The notes: generated by a model not told the origin, from the sequence alone. Counted from the first letter of the stretch, positions 1 to 7,192 are shown. The stretch: 11,873 bases of DNA from Bathymodiolus brooksi thiotrophic gill symbiont (GCF_903642095.1 NZ_CAHJWD020000339.1:1-11873); one strand, 5' to 3'. Program-made: numbers and translations.

Positions 1-38
1 TATAAGTTGGTAAAAAGTGGATTTTTGATGATTATTCA

Positions 39-56
39 TATTTATGCAAAGGTCTC
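39..56 (+). repeat. IS-end-like repeat, copy A
   Basis: TATTTATGCAAAGGTCTC at this site recurs exactly (18/18) at 10291-10308, and 15 of its bases recur at 3650-3664. Read on the minus strand it begins GAGACCTTTGC. From memory this resembles terminal inverted repeats of some IS5-group insertion sequences, but no transposase is present here. It lies 144 bases before the adhesin start, and copy C lies 138 bases before the start of the other outer-membrane gene. It could therefore be a solo IS end, a MITE remnant or a shared regulatory site. Confidence 0.6.
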
Positions 57-100
57 TAACATTAACTCTTTTTATATTTTTAACAACAAATCACACGCTG

Positions 101-126
101 ACCCTACTAATTAACCCTGCTAATTA
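101..126 (+). repeat. 13-bp tandem repeat upstream of adhesin promoter
   Basis: ACCCTACTAATTA (101-113) is followed directly by ACCCTGCTAATTA (114-126), two head-to-tail units differing at one base. The pair ends 10 bases before the probable -35 box of the adhesin gene. That is a usual place for an activator bound as a direct-repeat dimer, but slippage duplication would look the same. The repeat is seen; a regulatory role is inferred. Confidence 0.6.
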
Positions 127-136
127 TTTAAAGAAT

Positions 137-166
137 TTGGCTTATGTAAAAGTCTTGCTATATAAT
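137..166 (+). promoter_or_regulatory. sigma70-type promoter of the adhesin gene
   Basis: A perfect TATAAT -10 box lies at 161-166, with TTGGCT (137-142, 4 of 6 to consensus) 18 bases upstream as -35. Transcription would start near 173, giving a leader of about 28 nt. The leader has AAGGG at 186-190 as ribosome binding site, 10 bases before ATG 201, and GAG directly before the ATG. Confidence 0.55.
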
Positions 167-200
167 ACAAAAAAAATTTAAAATTAAGGGTAAAACCGAG

Positions 201-3200
201 ATGAAAACACTAATAAAAAATACCTTTACAACTTACAACAATACCGTCAACCTAATTACCCATATTGTAGAAAGACACTTTAGTATACTCAACAAATTTA
301 AGCACCTCTTAGTCTTTGGCACTTTAGCCCTATCTCTTAATGTTACCTCTAGCGATGTTAATCAGTTTAATAAACAAGCCTACTTGGACCTTAATACCGA
401 ATACGACTGGAATCAACCTCAAAGCTATTACAGAAAAGACAATCAAGCCACTACCTTACTTAAAGAAACTGTCGGCATTATACATGGTGCTGTAGGCTCT
501 ACAGATTCTGACAATGTTAATCAACTAAGCGACAAAATTACAACAGGCATTCAAAGCCAAATCAGAAATAGGGCTATTAACGATACTATCAGAAAAACCG
601 AAGGTATGATTAATAATAAGGCCAACGAACTGGCTAATCGGTTCGGTGCTGGTCGTACAGAAATCAGTATTAGCGGCATTGCATCACAAGACTTACAATA
701 CAGTATTAAAACCATTCAGCCTATATATCCATTAGACAAAAACAACAAAGAACTGGTTTTTTTCCATGGTCAATTCACCTTAGGTGAAAACCACGGAGAA
801 CACAGAAACATCACCAACCTAGGCATCGGCAAGCGATTTTTACTAGAGAGTGGTCGTTCAATTGCTGGCATCAACCTATTTGGTGACTACGAAGCCAAAT
901 CTGAGCACAGACGCTTAGGTTTTGGCTTAGAGTATATACGCACCAACTTTAGTACCCATCTTAACACTTACCACTCACTCTCAGACAAAAAAATCATCGG
1001 CGGCTACACCGAAGAAGTTCTAGCAGGCTATGATGTCAAGCTCTCAGGTCAAGCCCCTTATCTGCCTTGGGCTAAAATCAAAGGCACATACTACTATTGG
1101 GACGCTAAAGCAGGCGCTAACATCAAAGGCAACATCTTTGGCATAGAAATCGGTGTCTCCCCCTCCACTCGTTTCGAATTCGGCACTGAAAACTCCAGCA
1201 TTGCAGACCGTGTCAATTATATGCAACTCAGCGTCGCATTGCCGATTAGTAAAAATGATAAATTTACTAACTTCTTTATTGACAACAAGCCTTTTAGAGC
1301 CATCGGTATTATGAATTTAAACGACTTGCATTATGTAGAACGCACCAACAAAATTCGTATTGAGAAAGTTTTAAATGCAATTTTCACCATCAATGCCATT
1401 GCTGATGCCGAAGTTACTGAGAACACAGCCTTTACTGGCTCAAGACCTAGTTTGAGTAACGCCCCAATTGGCAAGCTAATTTACACCTTAGGTGGTGCAG
1501 ATGCAGCTGGCTTTTCAATTGATAGCTCAACAGGTATTATCTCTATGGTCGCTAGAGACTTTGAAGTGCCAGCTGATGCTAATACTGATAATATTTATGA
1601 GGTAACTATCATTGCTACTGATATAAACAATAACACAGATAGTGAAACTCAGACAGTTACTGTAACAGATGTTACTGAGACTGCCACCTTCACCATCAAT
1701 CCCATTGCTGATGCTAGAGTTGCTGAGAACACAGCTTTTACTGGCTCAAGGCCTAGCTTGAGTGGTAACACCCCAATTGGCAAGCTAACTTACACCTTAG
1801 CTGGTGCAGATGCAACTGACTTTGCAATTGATAGCTCAACAGGTATTATCTCTATGGTCGCTCGTAACTTTGAAGTGCCAGCTGATGCTAATACTGACAA
1901 TGTTTATGAGGTAACTATCATTGCTACTGATGTAGACAATAACACAGATAGTGAAACTCAGACAGTTACTGTAACAGATGCTGCTGAGACTGTCGCCTTC
2001 ACCATCAATCCCATTGCTGATGCTAGAGTTGCTGAGAACACAGCCTTTACTGGCTCAAGGCCTAGTTTGAGTGGTAACGCCCCAATTGGCAAGCTAACTT
2101 ACACCTTAGCTGGTGCAGATGCAACTGACTTTGCAATTGATAGCTCAACAGGTATTATCTCTATGGTCGCTCGTAACTTTGAAGCGCCAGCTGATACTAA
2201 TACTGATAATGTTTATGAGGTAACTATCGTTGCTACCGATGTAGACAATAACAGAGATAGTGAATCTCAGAGAGTTACTGTAACAGATGTTACTGTAGCA
2301 GATGTTCCTGAGATTGCCACCTTCACCATCAATCCTATTGCTGATGCTAGAGTTGCTGAGAACACAGCTTTTACTGGCTCAAGGCCTAGCTTGAGTGGTG
2401 ACACCCCAATTGGCAGGCTAATTTACACCTTAGGTGGTGCAGATGCAGCTGACTTTTCAATTGATAGCTCAACAGGTATTATCTCTATGGTTGCTAGAGA
2501 CTTTGAAGTGCCAGCTGATGCTAATACTGATAATATTTATGAGGTAACTATCATTGCTACTGATGTAGACAATAACACAGACAGTGAAACTCAGACAGTT
2601 ACTGTAACAGATGCTGCTGAGACTGCCACCTTCACCATCAATCCTATTGCTGATGCTAGAATTACTGAGAACACAGCCTTTACTGGCTCAAGGCCTAGCT
2701 TGAGTGGTGACACCCCAATTGGCAAGCTAACTTACACCTTAGGTGGTGCAGATGCAGCTGACTTTGCAATTGATAGCTCAACAGGCATCATCTCTATGGT
2801 CGCTAGAGACTTTGGAGTGCCAGATGATGCTAATATTGATAATGTTTATGAAGTTATCATCATCGCTACTGATGTAGACAATAACACAGATAGTGAAACC
2901 CAAACTGTGGCGATAACCTTTGTATCAGAAACAATTTTATTTAAAGGTTTAACTTATAAAACCATAGCCTCACCTGATAGAAACAGGGTTTGGCTGGATA
3001 GAAACCTCGGTGCTACCCGGGTAGCCACCTCTTCTACGGATAGTGCTGCTTATGGTCACTTGTACCAATGGGGGCGAAATGATGACGGACATGAGGATAG
3101 AACCAATGCCAACACATCAACAACACTAGCTAATGGTATTATTAATGCGGGTACAACACTATTTATTAAAAAAACATTTATTCCTTACGATTGGACTAGA

Positions 3201-3557
3201 GCAGATTCATCAGGTGCAGCTAGGAGTAGCGCTTGGGAGGTTGATGGAACAAATAATGTCTGTCCAGCAGGCTTTTCCGTGCCAACGGAGGCAGACATGA
3301 ATGCTGATACCCTTAGTGCTATTACCACAAAGATTATTAACAAAGCCGTTGCCTTCTCTAGCTTCCTCAAGTTGCCAGTTGCTGGCTTTCGTTTTTCTGA
3401 ACATGGTCTGTTCGGCAGTGTTGGCAATTATGGCCACTACTGGACGCGTAGCACTGAGGGGACGAGGACCCGTACTTTGGACTTCCGTGATGACCAAGCC
3501 TATTTCCACGGCAATTATCGTGCCCACGGCGTGAGCGTTCGTTGCATCAAGGGTTAA
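201..3557 (+). CDS. inverse autotransporter adhesin (intimin/invasin type) with five cadherin-like repeats and a FISUMP lectin-like tip
   Basis: The 1118-residue protein is predicted to sit in the outer membrane and display its C-terminal part outside. Residues 1-55 form an extended signal peptide with a hydrophobic core at 36-48 (LLVFGTLALSLNV). Residues 56-140 are mostly helical and periplasmic, and no LysM motif was seen. Residues 141-352 match the inverse-autotransporter barrel (RFGAGRTEISISG near the start, GINLFGDYE in the middle, LSVALPIS at the end). Residues 354-391 (YVERTNKIRIEKV) resemble the intimin linker that threads the pore. Five repeats start at residues 395, 497, 600, 708 and 811 with cadherin-type ATDxDNN motifs. 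Residues 914-1118 form a FISUMP domain (VWLDRNLGAT, YQWGRNDDG, VCPAGFSVPTEAD, VSVRCIKG). The gene is monocistronic with its own promoter. A role in adhesion to a host or to other cells is inferred from the architecture; the ligand is unknown. The start is supported by spacing from promoter and RBS. Confidence 0.85.
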   Translation: MKTLIKNTFTTYNNTVNLITHIVERHFSILNKFKHLLVFGTLALSLNVTSSDVNQFNKQAYLDLNTEYDWNQPQSYYRKDNQATTLLKETVGIIHGAVGSTDSDNVNQLSDKITTGIQSQIRNRAINDTIRKTEGMINNKANELANRFGAGRTEISISGIASQDLQYSIKTIQPIYPLDKNNKELVFFHGQFTLGENHGEHRNITNLGIGKRFLLESGRSIAGINLFGDYEAKSEHRRLGFGLEYIRTNFSTHLNTYHSLSDKKIIGGYTEEVLAGYDVKLSGQAPYLPWAKIKGTYYYWDAKAGANIKGNIFGIEIGVSPSTRFEFGTENSSIADRVNYMQLSVALPISKNDKFTNFFIDNKPFRAIGIMNLNDLHYVERTNKIRIEKVLNAIFTINAIADAEVTENTAFTGSRPSLSNAPIGKLIYTLGGADAAGFSIDSSTGIISMVARDFEVPADANTDNIYEVTIIATDINNNTDSETQTVTVTDVTETATFTINPIADARVAENTAFTGSRPSLSGNTPIGKLTYTLAGADATDFAIDSSTGIISMVARNFEVPADANTDNVYEVTIIATDVDNNTDSETQTVTVTDAAETVAFTINPIADARVAENTAFTGSRPSLSGNAPIGKLTYTLAGADATDFAIDSSTGIISMVARNFEAPADTNTDNVYEVTIVATDVDNNRDSESQRVTVTDVTVADVPEIATFTINPIADARVAENTAFTGSRPSLSGDTPIGRLIYTLGGADAADFSIDSSTGIISMVARDFEVPADANTDNIYEVTIIATDVDNNTDSETQTVTVTDAAETATFTINPIADARITENTAFTGSRPSLSGDTPIGKLTYTLGGADAADFAIDSSTGIISMVARDFGVPDDANIDNVYEVIIIATDVDNNTDSETQTVAITFVSETILFKGLTYKTIASPDRNRVWLDRNLGATRVATSSTDSAAYGHLYQWGRNDDGHEDRTNANTSTTLANGIINAGTTLFIKKTFIPYDWTRADSSGAARSSAWEVDGTNNVCPAGFSVPTEADMNADTLSAITTKIINKAVAFSSFLKLPVAGFRFSEHGLFGSVGNYGHYWTRSTEGTRTRTLDFRDDQAYFHGNYRAHGVSVRCIKG
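1383..2930 (+). repeat. five in-frame tandem repeats coding cadherin-like domains
   Basis: Repeat units start at 1383, 1689, 1998, 2322 and 2631, giving periods of 306, 309, 324 and 309 bases. Each unit codes FTINxIADA...ENTAFTGSRPSLS...STGIISMVAR...YEVTIIATD...VTVTD. Long stretches are identical at DNA level between units, especially 2 and 3. Unit 1 lacks one codon in the SLSGN segment, and a five-codon insertion (TVADV) precedes unit 4. Unit 5 is the most diverged at its end, where it passes into the FISUMP domain. Such identity indicates recent duplication or gene conversion and predicts copy-number variation. Confidence 0.9.
3441..3554 (+). other. candidate hypervariable (DGR-type) segment at the FISUMP 3' end
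   Basis: These 38 codons close the lectin-like domain. A hand count gives 65 G/C in 114 bases (57%), visibly richer than the rest of the gene. From codon 3468 to 3530, 19 of 21 codons end in C or T (acc cgt act, gac ttc cgt gat gac, tat ttc cac ggc aat). This is the pattern expected when AAY codons of a template are mutagenised at adenines. The segment then runs into VSVRC, the conserved end of the family. No template repeat or reverse transcriptase is in the window. Import of foreign sequence or constrained codon use are alternatives. Confidence 0.3.
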
Positions 3558-3649
3558 GCACAGCATGACACTTTGATTTATTTAGCTCTTGTTGTGGCAA
3601 TAAAACCTTCAGAGTCTAACAAGTTAATAATTTTTGTTGAGTTGGTGGG

Positions 3650-3670
3650 TTTATGCAAAGGTCTTTAATA
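3650..3670 (+). repeat. IS-end-like repeat, copy B
   Basis: TTTATGCAAAGGTCTTTAATA matches copy A (41-61) at 19 of 21 bases and lies in the same orientation, so copies A and B bracket the adhesin gene as direct repeats about 3.6 kb apart. It ends 16 bases before the extended -10 at 3687-3695, so it could supply upstream promoter sequence. No transposase remnant was seen beside it. Confidence 0.55.
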
Positions 3671-3686
3671 CACGATGATTAAATTT

Positions 3687-3695
3687 TGATATAAT
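3687..3695 (+). promoter_or_regulatory. extended -10 promoter of a small RNA or leader
   Basis: TGATATAAT is a perfect TGn-TATAAT extended -10 element (TATAAT at 3690-3695). The -35 region is weak, with only TTAATA-like sequence near 3665, which is tolerable with an extended -10. Transcription would begin near 3702, 34 bases before the terminator stem at 3736. Confidence 0.5.
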
Positions 3696-3701
3696 TCATC
3701 A

Positions 3702-3783
3702 CAGTTACCCAATGAAGGGTGGCAACAAACACAGGCGTTTACTTAGTTTTTCTTAATTGAATTATTAAGTAAGCGTTTTTTTT
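3702..3783 (+). ncRNA. candidate small RNA or leader-peptide attenuator
   Basis: A consensus extended -10 (3687-3695) and an intrinsic terminator (3736-3783) delimit a transcript of about 82 nt. Its 5' part can form a small hairpin, ACCC (3707-3710) with GGGT (3717-3720) around the loop AATGAA. It also contains a 14-codon open frame (ATG 3712 to TAA 3754, MKGGNKHRRLLSFS) whose end overlaps the left arm of the terminator, as in leader-peptide attenuators. There is no obvious Shine-Dalgarno before that ATG and no strong run of a regulatory amino acid. I do not recognise it as 4.5S, 6S, tmRNA or a known riboswitch. Function is unknown. Confidence 0.4.
3736..3783 (+). terminator. intrinsic terminator
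   Basis: CGTTTACTTA (3736-3745) pairs with TAAGTAAGCG (3766-3775) in a 10-bp stem containing one G-U pair. The loop is about 20 nt and AT-rich, and eight T follow (3776-3783). It ends the short transcript from 3702 and would also stop read-through from the adhesin gene. Confidence 0.75.
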
Positions 3784-3816
3784 CGTCAACTTCAAGGGGG
3801 AATATGACGCACAGGC

Positions 3817-3994
3817 GAGACCACTACATTAATCCATTACAACTTATGAAACGCATAAAATAGCACCTTTTTACCCAAAAACTATACAGCAATCCTTGTA
3901 GGATGGCAAATAACTGGCTATTCTCCTCATTTTTGGATAAAAATGCACTATTTTTTATATTCCCTAAGTTGTAATGGATTAATACAGTGGTCTC
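3817..3994. mobile_element. 178-bp MITE-like imperfect palindrome
   Basis: The left end (3817-3846) and the reverse complement of the right end (3965-3994) match at 28 of 30 bases: GAGACCACT, two differing bases, then ATTAATCCATTACAACTTA. Inward, the arms keep a weaker match for about 35 more bases (AAAATAG, TTTTTA, CCAAAAA blocks), so the element could fold into one long hairpin. It encodes no transposase, as expected of a non-autonomous element. CACAG occurs 2 bases outside each end (3810-3814 and 3997-4001), a possible 5-bp target duplication. The GAGACC terminus is shared with the reverse of the IS-end-like repeats. It sits between the small transcript and the alaC promoter. Confidence 0.65.
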
Positions 3995-4086
3995 AACACA
4001 GTTGGTATCCGAATTTGGTATTGTAAATCCCGCATCAAAAGATACTTTTACTACTGGTGGGCAGGTTAAAATGAAACCCGATTCAA

Positions 4087-4092
4087 TATAAT
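4087..4092 (+). promoter_or_regulatory. -10 box of the alaC operon
   Basis: TATAAT at 4087-4092 lies 18 bases before the ATG at 4111, predicting a transcript start near 4099 and a leader of about 12 nt. The -35 is weak (TTAAAA at 4066-4071, short spacing). Only GAAGAAG at 4095-4101 could serve as ribosome binding site. As the only good candidate upstream, it probably drives the seven-gene operon. Confidence 0.45.
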
Positions 4093-4110
4093 TGAAGAAG
4101 TTATACACTT

Positions 4111-5298
4111 ATGAACAACGATTTCCCACGAATAAAAAGATTGCCTGCTTATGTTTTTGCAGTAACCAATGAATTAAAAGCTGAGGCGCGCGCTCGTGGT
4201 GAAGATATTATTGATTTTGGGATGGGCAATCCTGATCAGCCGACACCCGACCATATTGTTGAAAAACTGGTGGAGGCGGCACGGCGTAAAGATACACATC
4301 GTTATTCTACTTCTCGTGGCATTCCACGATTGCGTCAGGCGATTGCTAATTGGTATCAAAAGCGTTTTGATGTTGATATCGACCCAGAAACTGAGGCGAT
4401 TGTTACTATTGGCTCTAAAGAAGGGTTGGCAAATTTAGCGCAAGCAGTGGTTGGCAATGGCGATACGGTGTTGGTGCCAAATCCTGCTTATCCTATTCAT
4501 CCGTATGGGTTTGTGATTGCGGGGGCGGATATTCAGCATGTGCCTTGTGGTCCTGAAGATGATTTTTTTGCAGAATTAGAGCGTTCAATTAAAAACACTT
4601 TTCCAAAGCCAAAAATGTTGGTATTAAATTACCCTTCTAACCCAACCACTGAATGTGTGGAATTAGAGTTTTTTGAAAAAGTCATTGAAGTTGCCAAAGC
4701 CCATAAAATCTGGGTCATTCAAGATTTGGCTTATGCGGATATTGTCTTTGATGGTTATGTTGCACCGAGTATTTTGCAGGTAGAGGGTGCCAAAGAAATT
4801 GCTGTTGAGTTTTTCTCATTGTCAAAAAGTTACAATATGCCCGGTTGGCGTGTTGGTTTTATGGTGGGCAATCCAACTTTGGTGGGAGCACTTGCTAAAA
4901 TCAAATCTTACTTAGATTATGGTATGTTTACCCCTATTCAAGTCGCTGCCATTGAAGCATTAGAGGGCGACCAAAGTTGTGTGCAAGAAATCTCAAATAT
5001 GTATCAAGATAGACGAGATGTATTGTGCGAAGGGCTAAACTCTATCGGCTGGACAGTTACTCCGCCCAAGGCCACGATGTTTGTTTGGGCAAAAATCCCT
5101 GAATTTTACCAAATGTTGGGCTCCTTAGAATTCACCAAAAAACTACTTAAAGTGGCAAAAGTTGGCGTATCGCCCGGTATTGGCTTTGGCGATTATGGCG
5201 ATAAATATGTGCGTTTTGGATTGATTGAAAATGAACACCGCACACGGCAAGCCATTCGTGGCGTTAAAGAAATGTTTAAGCAAGATGGGTTATTGTAA
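4111..5298 (+). CDS. alaC: alanine-synthesising PLP aminotransferase, AlaC type
   Basis: This class I/II pyridoxal-phosphate aminotransferase has 395 residues, near the family's usual ~400. It is expected to convert pyruvate and glutamate to alanine and 2-oxoglutarate in the cytoplasm. Visible motifs are [13 protein letters not shown] at 34-46 near the N-terminus, NYPSNP at 173-178 with Asn177, Asp205 in VIQDLAYAD for the pyridine nitrogen, [15 protein letters not shown] with Schiff-base Lys239, and the substrate-carboxylate Arg in KYVRFGL near the C-terminus. The KSYNMPGWR segment is typical of AlaC and its LL-diaminopimelate aminotransferase relatives, so a role in lysine synthesis or broader specificity cannot be excluded. 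It is the first gene of the operon; its stop lies 2 bases before the next ATG. Confidence 0.85.
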   Translation: MNNDFPRIKRLPAYVFAVTNELKAEARARGEDIIDFGMGNPDQPTPDHIVEKLVEAARRKDTHRYSTSRGIPRLRQAIANWYQKRFDVDIDPETEAIVTIGSKEGLANLAQAVVGNGDTVLVPNPAYPIHPYGFVIAGADIQHVPCGPEDDFFAELERSIKNTFPKPKMLVLNYPSNPTTECVELEFFEKVIEVAKAHKIWVIQDLAYADIVFDGYVAPSILQVEGAKEIAVEFFSLSKSYNMPGWRVGFMVGNPTLVGALAKIKSYLDYGMFTPIQVAAIEALEGDQSCVQEISNMYQDRRDVLCEGLNSIGWTVTPPKATMFVWAKIPEFYQMLGSLEFTKKLLKVAKVGVSPGIGFGDYGDKYVRFGLIENEHRTRQAIRGVKEMFKQDGLL

Positions 5299-5300
5299 CA

Positions 5301-6134
5301 ATGCTTGATTACCCTAAATCTTATGAAATTGCCTTTTCGAAACCAATAACACTACTCGGTATGTCAGGCGTGGGCAAAACGCACCTTGCCAAGTTGCTCG
5401 GTAAGCAATGCAAATGTTATCACTATTCTGGCGATTATCGCATTGGCACCGAATATCTTAATGATGCTATTGTTAGCAATATCAAGCAAAAAATTTCTCA
5501 AAATGACGATTTAGCCGAATTGTTAAATAACAACGCCTTCAGTATTAAAAATCATGTTACTTTTGACAATTTGTCTTCAGCATCAGATTTTTTAGGCAAA
5601 GTTGGTAATCCTGAACAAGGGGGGTTGCCAATTGATGAATTTTCCAAACGACAATTACTGCACCGAGAGGCCGAAATCAAAGCCATGCAAGATGTGCCTA
5701 AGTTTATTAAAAAATCTCAAGCACAAGGGTATAACCGTTTTATTAATGATGCGGGCGGGTCTTTGTGTGAACTTGACGATGAAGAGGTGTATAAAACACT
5801 GGCTAAACACACGCACATTCTCTACATTAGGGCAAGCGAGTCTAACGAATCCACACTTATTGAGCGTGCACAAACACACCCAAAACCTTTGTATTATCAA
5901 GCCGATTTCCTTAAAAAACAACTAGACAAATACCTAAAAGACAAGCAACTAACTTATATCGCACAAATCGATCCAAACGCATTCGTGCGTTGGATTTTTC
6001 CACACCTACTTGAACATCGAAAGCCAAAATATGATGCCATTGCCAACCAATATGGTTGCACCATTGACAGTCAAGACCTATACCAATGTCAAAACGCCAA
6101 CGATGTCTTTAAACTTATTTCTGAGGCTAACTAA
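5301..6134 (+). CDS. uncharacterised P-loop NTPase
   Basis: The 277-residue protein has a clear Walker A motif close to its N-terminus, GMSGVGKTH at 20-28 with Lys26 and Thr27, preceded by the strand PITLL. This layout recalls shikimate-kinase and nucleoside-kinase-like folds. A possible Walker B or catalytic Asp is Asp150 in NRFINDAGGS. The middle is rich in charged helices, with no membrane segment, signal peptide or DNA-binding motif. I know similar proteins only as unnamed 'ATPase' entries in marine proteobacteria. It starts 2 bases after alaC, and its stop overlaps the metA start (TAATG), so translational coupling is likely. A role connected to amino-acid metabolism is a guess from position; substrate and reaction are unknown. 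Confidence 0.75.
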   Translation: MLDYPKSYEIAFSKPITLLGMSGVGKTHLAKLLGKQCKCYHYSGDYRIGTEYLNDAIVSNIKQKISQNDDLAELLNNNAFSIKNHVTFDNLSSASDFLGKVGNPEQGGLPIDEFSKRQLLHREAEIKAMQDVPKFIKKSQAQGYNRFINDAGGSLCELDDEEVYKTLAKHTHILYIRASESNESTLIERAQTHPKPLYYQADFLKKQLDKYLKDKQLTYIAQIDPNAFVRWIFPHLLEHRKPKYDAIANQYGCTIDSQDLYQCQNANDVFKLISEAN

Positions 6135-7192
6135 TGCCACTCATTGCACATTCAACCTTGCCTTCTTTCCAACGCCTTCAACAAGAGGGGGAAAATATCT
6201 TATCAAAAGAGCGTGCCAACACCCAAGAAATTCGTGAGTTACATATTGGGCTGTTAAATATGATGCCAGACCTAGCACTTGAAGCAACAGAGCGTCAATT
6301 TTTCCGTTTAATTGGACACTCTAACCAAATTGCACAATTCTACTTGCACCCCTTCACCCTGTCTTCCATTAAGCGCAGTGAAAAAACACAAGCACATATT
6401 GACCAACACTACCAAAGTTTTGACGATATTAAAGCACAAGGGCTGGATGCGTTGATTATCACAGGCGCACATATTGAGGATGCCGATTTAGAAAAAGCCC
6501 CCTTTTATGCACAATTGAAAGAAGTAATTGAATGGTCGTATGAGCATATTACTTCAACACTTTGCTCATGTTTGGCAACGCATGCTGTGTTTGAATTTTT
6601 ATACGGGCAAAAACGCCAACCAATTGGCAAAAAATGTTGGGGCATATTTCCACACCAAGTGCTAGACCGACAACACCCGTTAATGAATGGCGTAAATACC
6701 CGTTTTGATGTGCCACATTCTCGCTTTAATGAAATTTCAAAAGCACAATTTGATACCGCTGGCGTTAAAATTTTAGTTGATAGCAAAATCGGTGCACACC
6801 TTGGCGTGAGCGAAGATTTACTCAGAATTGTATTTTTCCAAGGACACCCAGAATACGACACCATTAGCCTGCTCAAAGAATACAAACGCGAAGTTATTAC
6901 TTATATAAAAGGAATGCGAGACGATTACCCGCCTTTTCCTAAACACTATTTAAGCAAACAAAATCAAGCCATTCTCAACGAGTATAAAGCCAAATTATTG
7001 TCCAAAGAATTCACCCTAAAAGATTTTCCCGAGCAACTAATCAGCAAAACCCTAAACAACACTTGGGGCAACGCCACCAATGTCATTATCAATAACTGGA
7101 TTGGTTGCGTTTACCAAGTAACCCACAAGGACATTGACAAGCCCTTTATGGATGGTATTAATCCAAACGATCCACTGAATTTAAAACAGTGA
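6134..7192 (+). CDS. metA: homoserine O-acyltransferase, MetA family
   Basis: This enzyme transfers an acyl group from acyl-CoA to homoserine, the first committed step of methionine synthesis. At 352 residues it is slightly longer than E. coli MetA (about 309). Landmarks are HIGLLNMMPD at 37-46, the nucleophile Cys146 in CSCLATHAVFEF, RFDVPHSRFNEI at 190-201, and the His238/Glu240 pair in FFQGHPEYDT. At the position that in MetA studies separates succinyl-CoA (Gly) from acetyl-CoA (Glu) users, this protein has TGAHIE with Glu115, which favours acetyl-CoA. The alignment was made by eye. The start overlaps the upstream stop by one base, and its stop overlaps the mutY GTG by four. No regulatory RNA is seen inside the operon. 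Confidence 0.85.
   Translation: MPLIAHSTLPSFQRLQQEGENILSKERANTQEIRELHIGLLNMMPDLALEATERQFFRLIGHSNQIAQFYLHPFTLSSIKRSEKTQAHIDQHYQSFDDIKAQGLDALIITGAHIEDADLEKAPFYAQLKEVIEWSYEHITSTLCSCLATHAVFEFLYGQKRQPIGKKCWGIFPHQVLDRQHPLMNGVNTRFDVPHSRFNEISKAQFDTAGVKILVDSKIGAHLGVSEDLLRIVFFQGHPEYDTISLLKEYKREVITYIKGMRDDYPPFPKHYLSKQNQAILNEYKAKLLSKEFTLKDFPEQLISKTLNNTWGNATNVIINNWIGCVYQVTHKDIDKPFMDGINPNDPLNLKQ

Noticed and set aside
1383..2930. Regular repeats that might suggest a CRISPR array
   Set aside because: The unit is about 306 bases, in frame and protein-coding with cadherin-like motifs; there are no short repeats with unique spacers.
3210..3566. 118-residue minus-strand open frame opposite the FISUMP domain
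   Set aside because: It is antisense to a well-supported domain, has no RBS and no recognisable motif; other minus-strand frames under 3185-3427 were dropped for the same reason.
3804..3863. 19-codon frame after a strong Shine-Dalgarno (AAGGGGG, ATG 3804)
   Set aside because: The SD is good, but the frame enters the palindromic element after four codons and stops inside it, and without the element it would stop after 11 codons. No evidence for a real peptide.
3824..4108. 94-residue minus-strand open frame across the palindrome
   Set aside because: It runs through both arms of the inverted repeat and the alaC promoter; its length follows from the AT-rich palindrome and there is no RBS or known motif.
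5655..5921. Overlapping frames inside the P-loop gene (both strands, 5602-5925)
   Set aside because: They are shadows of the coding frame at 5301-6134, which carries the Walker A motif and the operon spacing.
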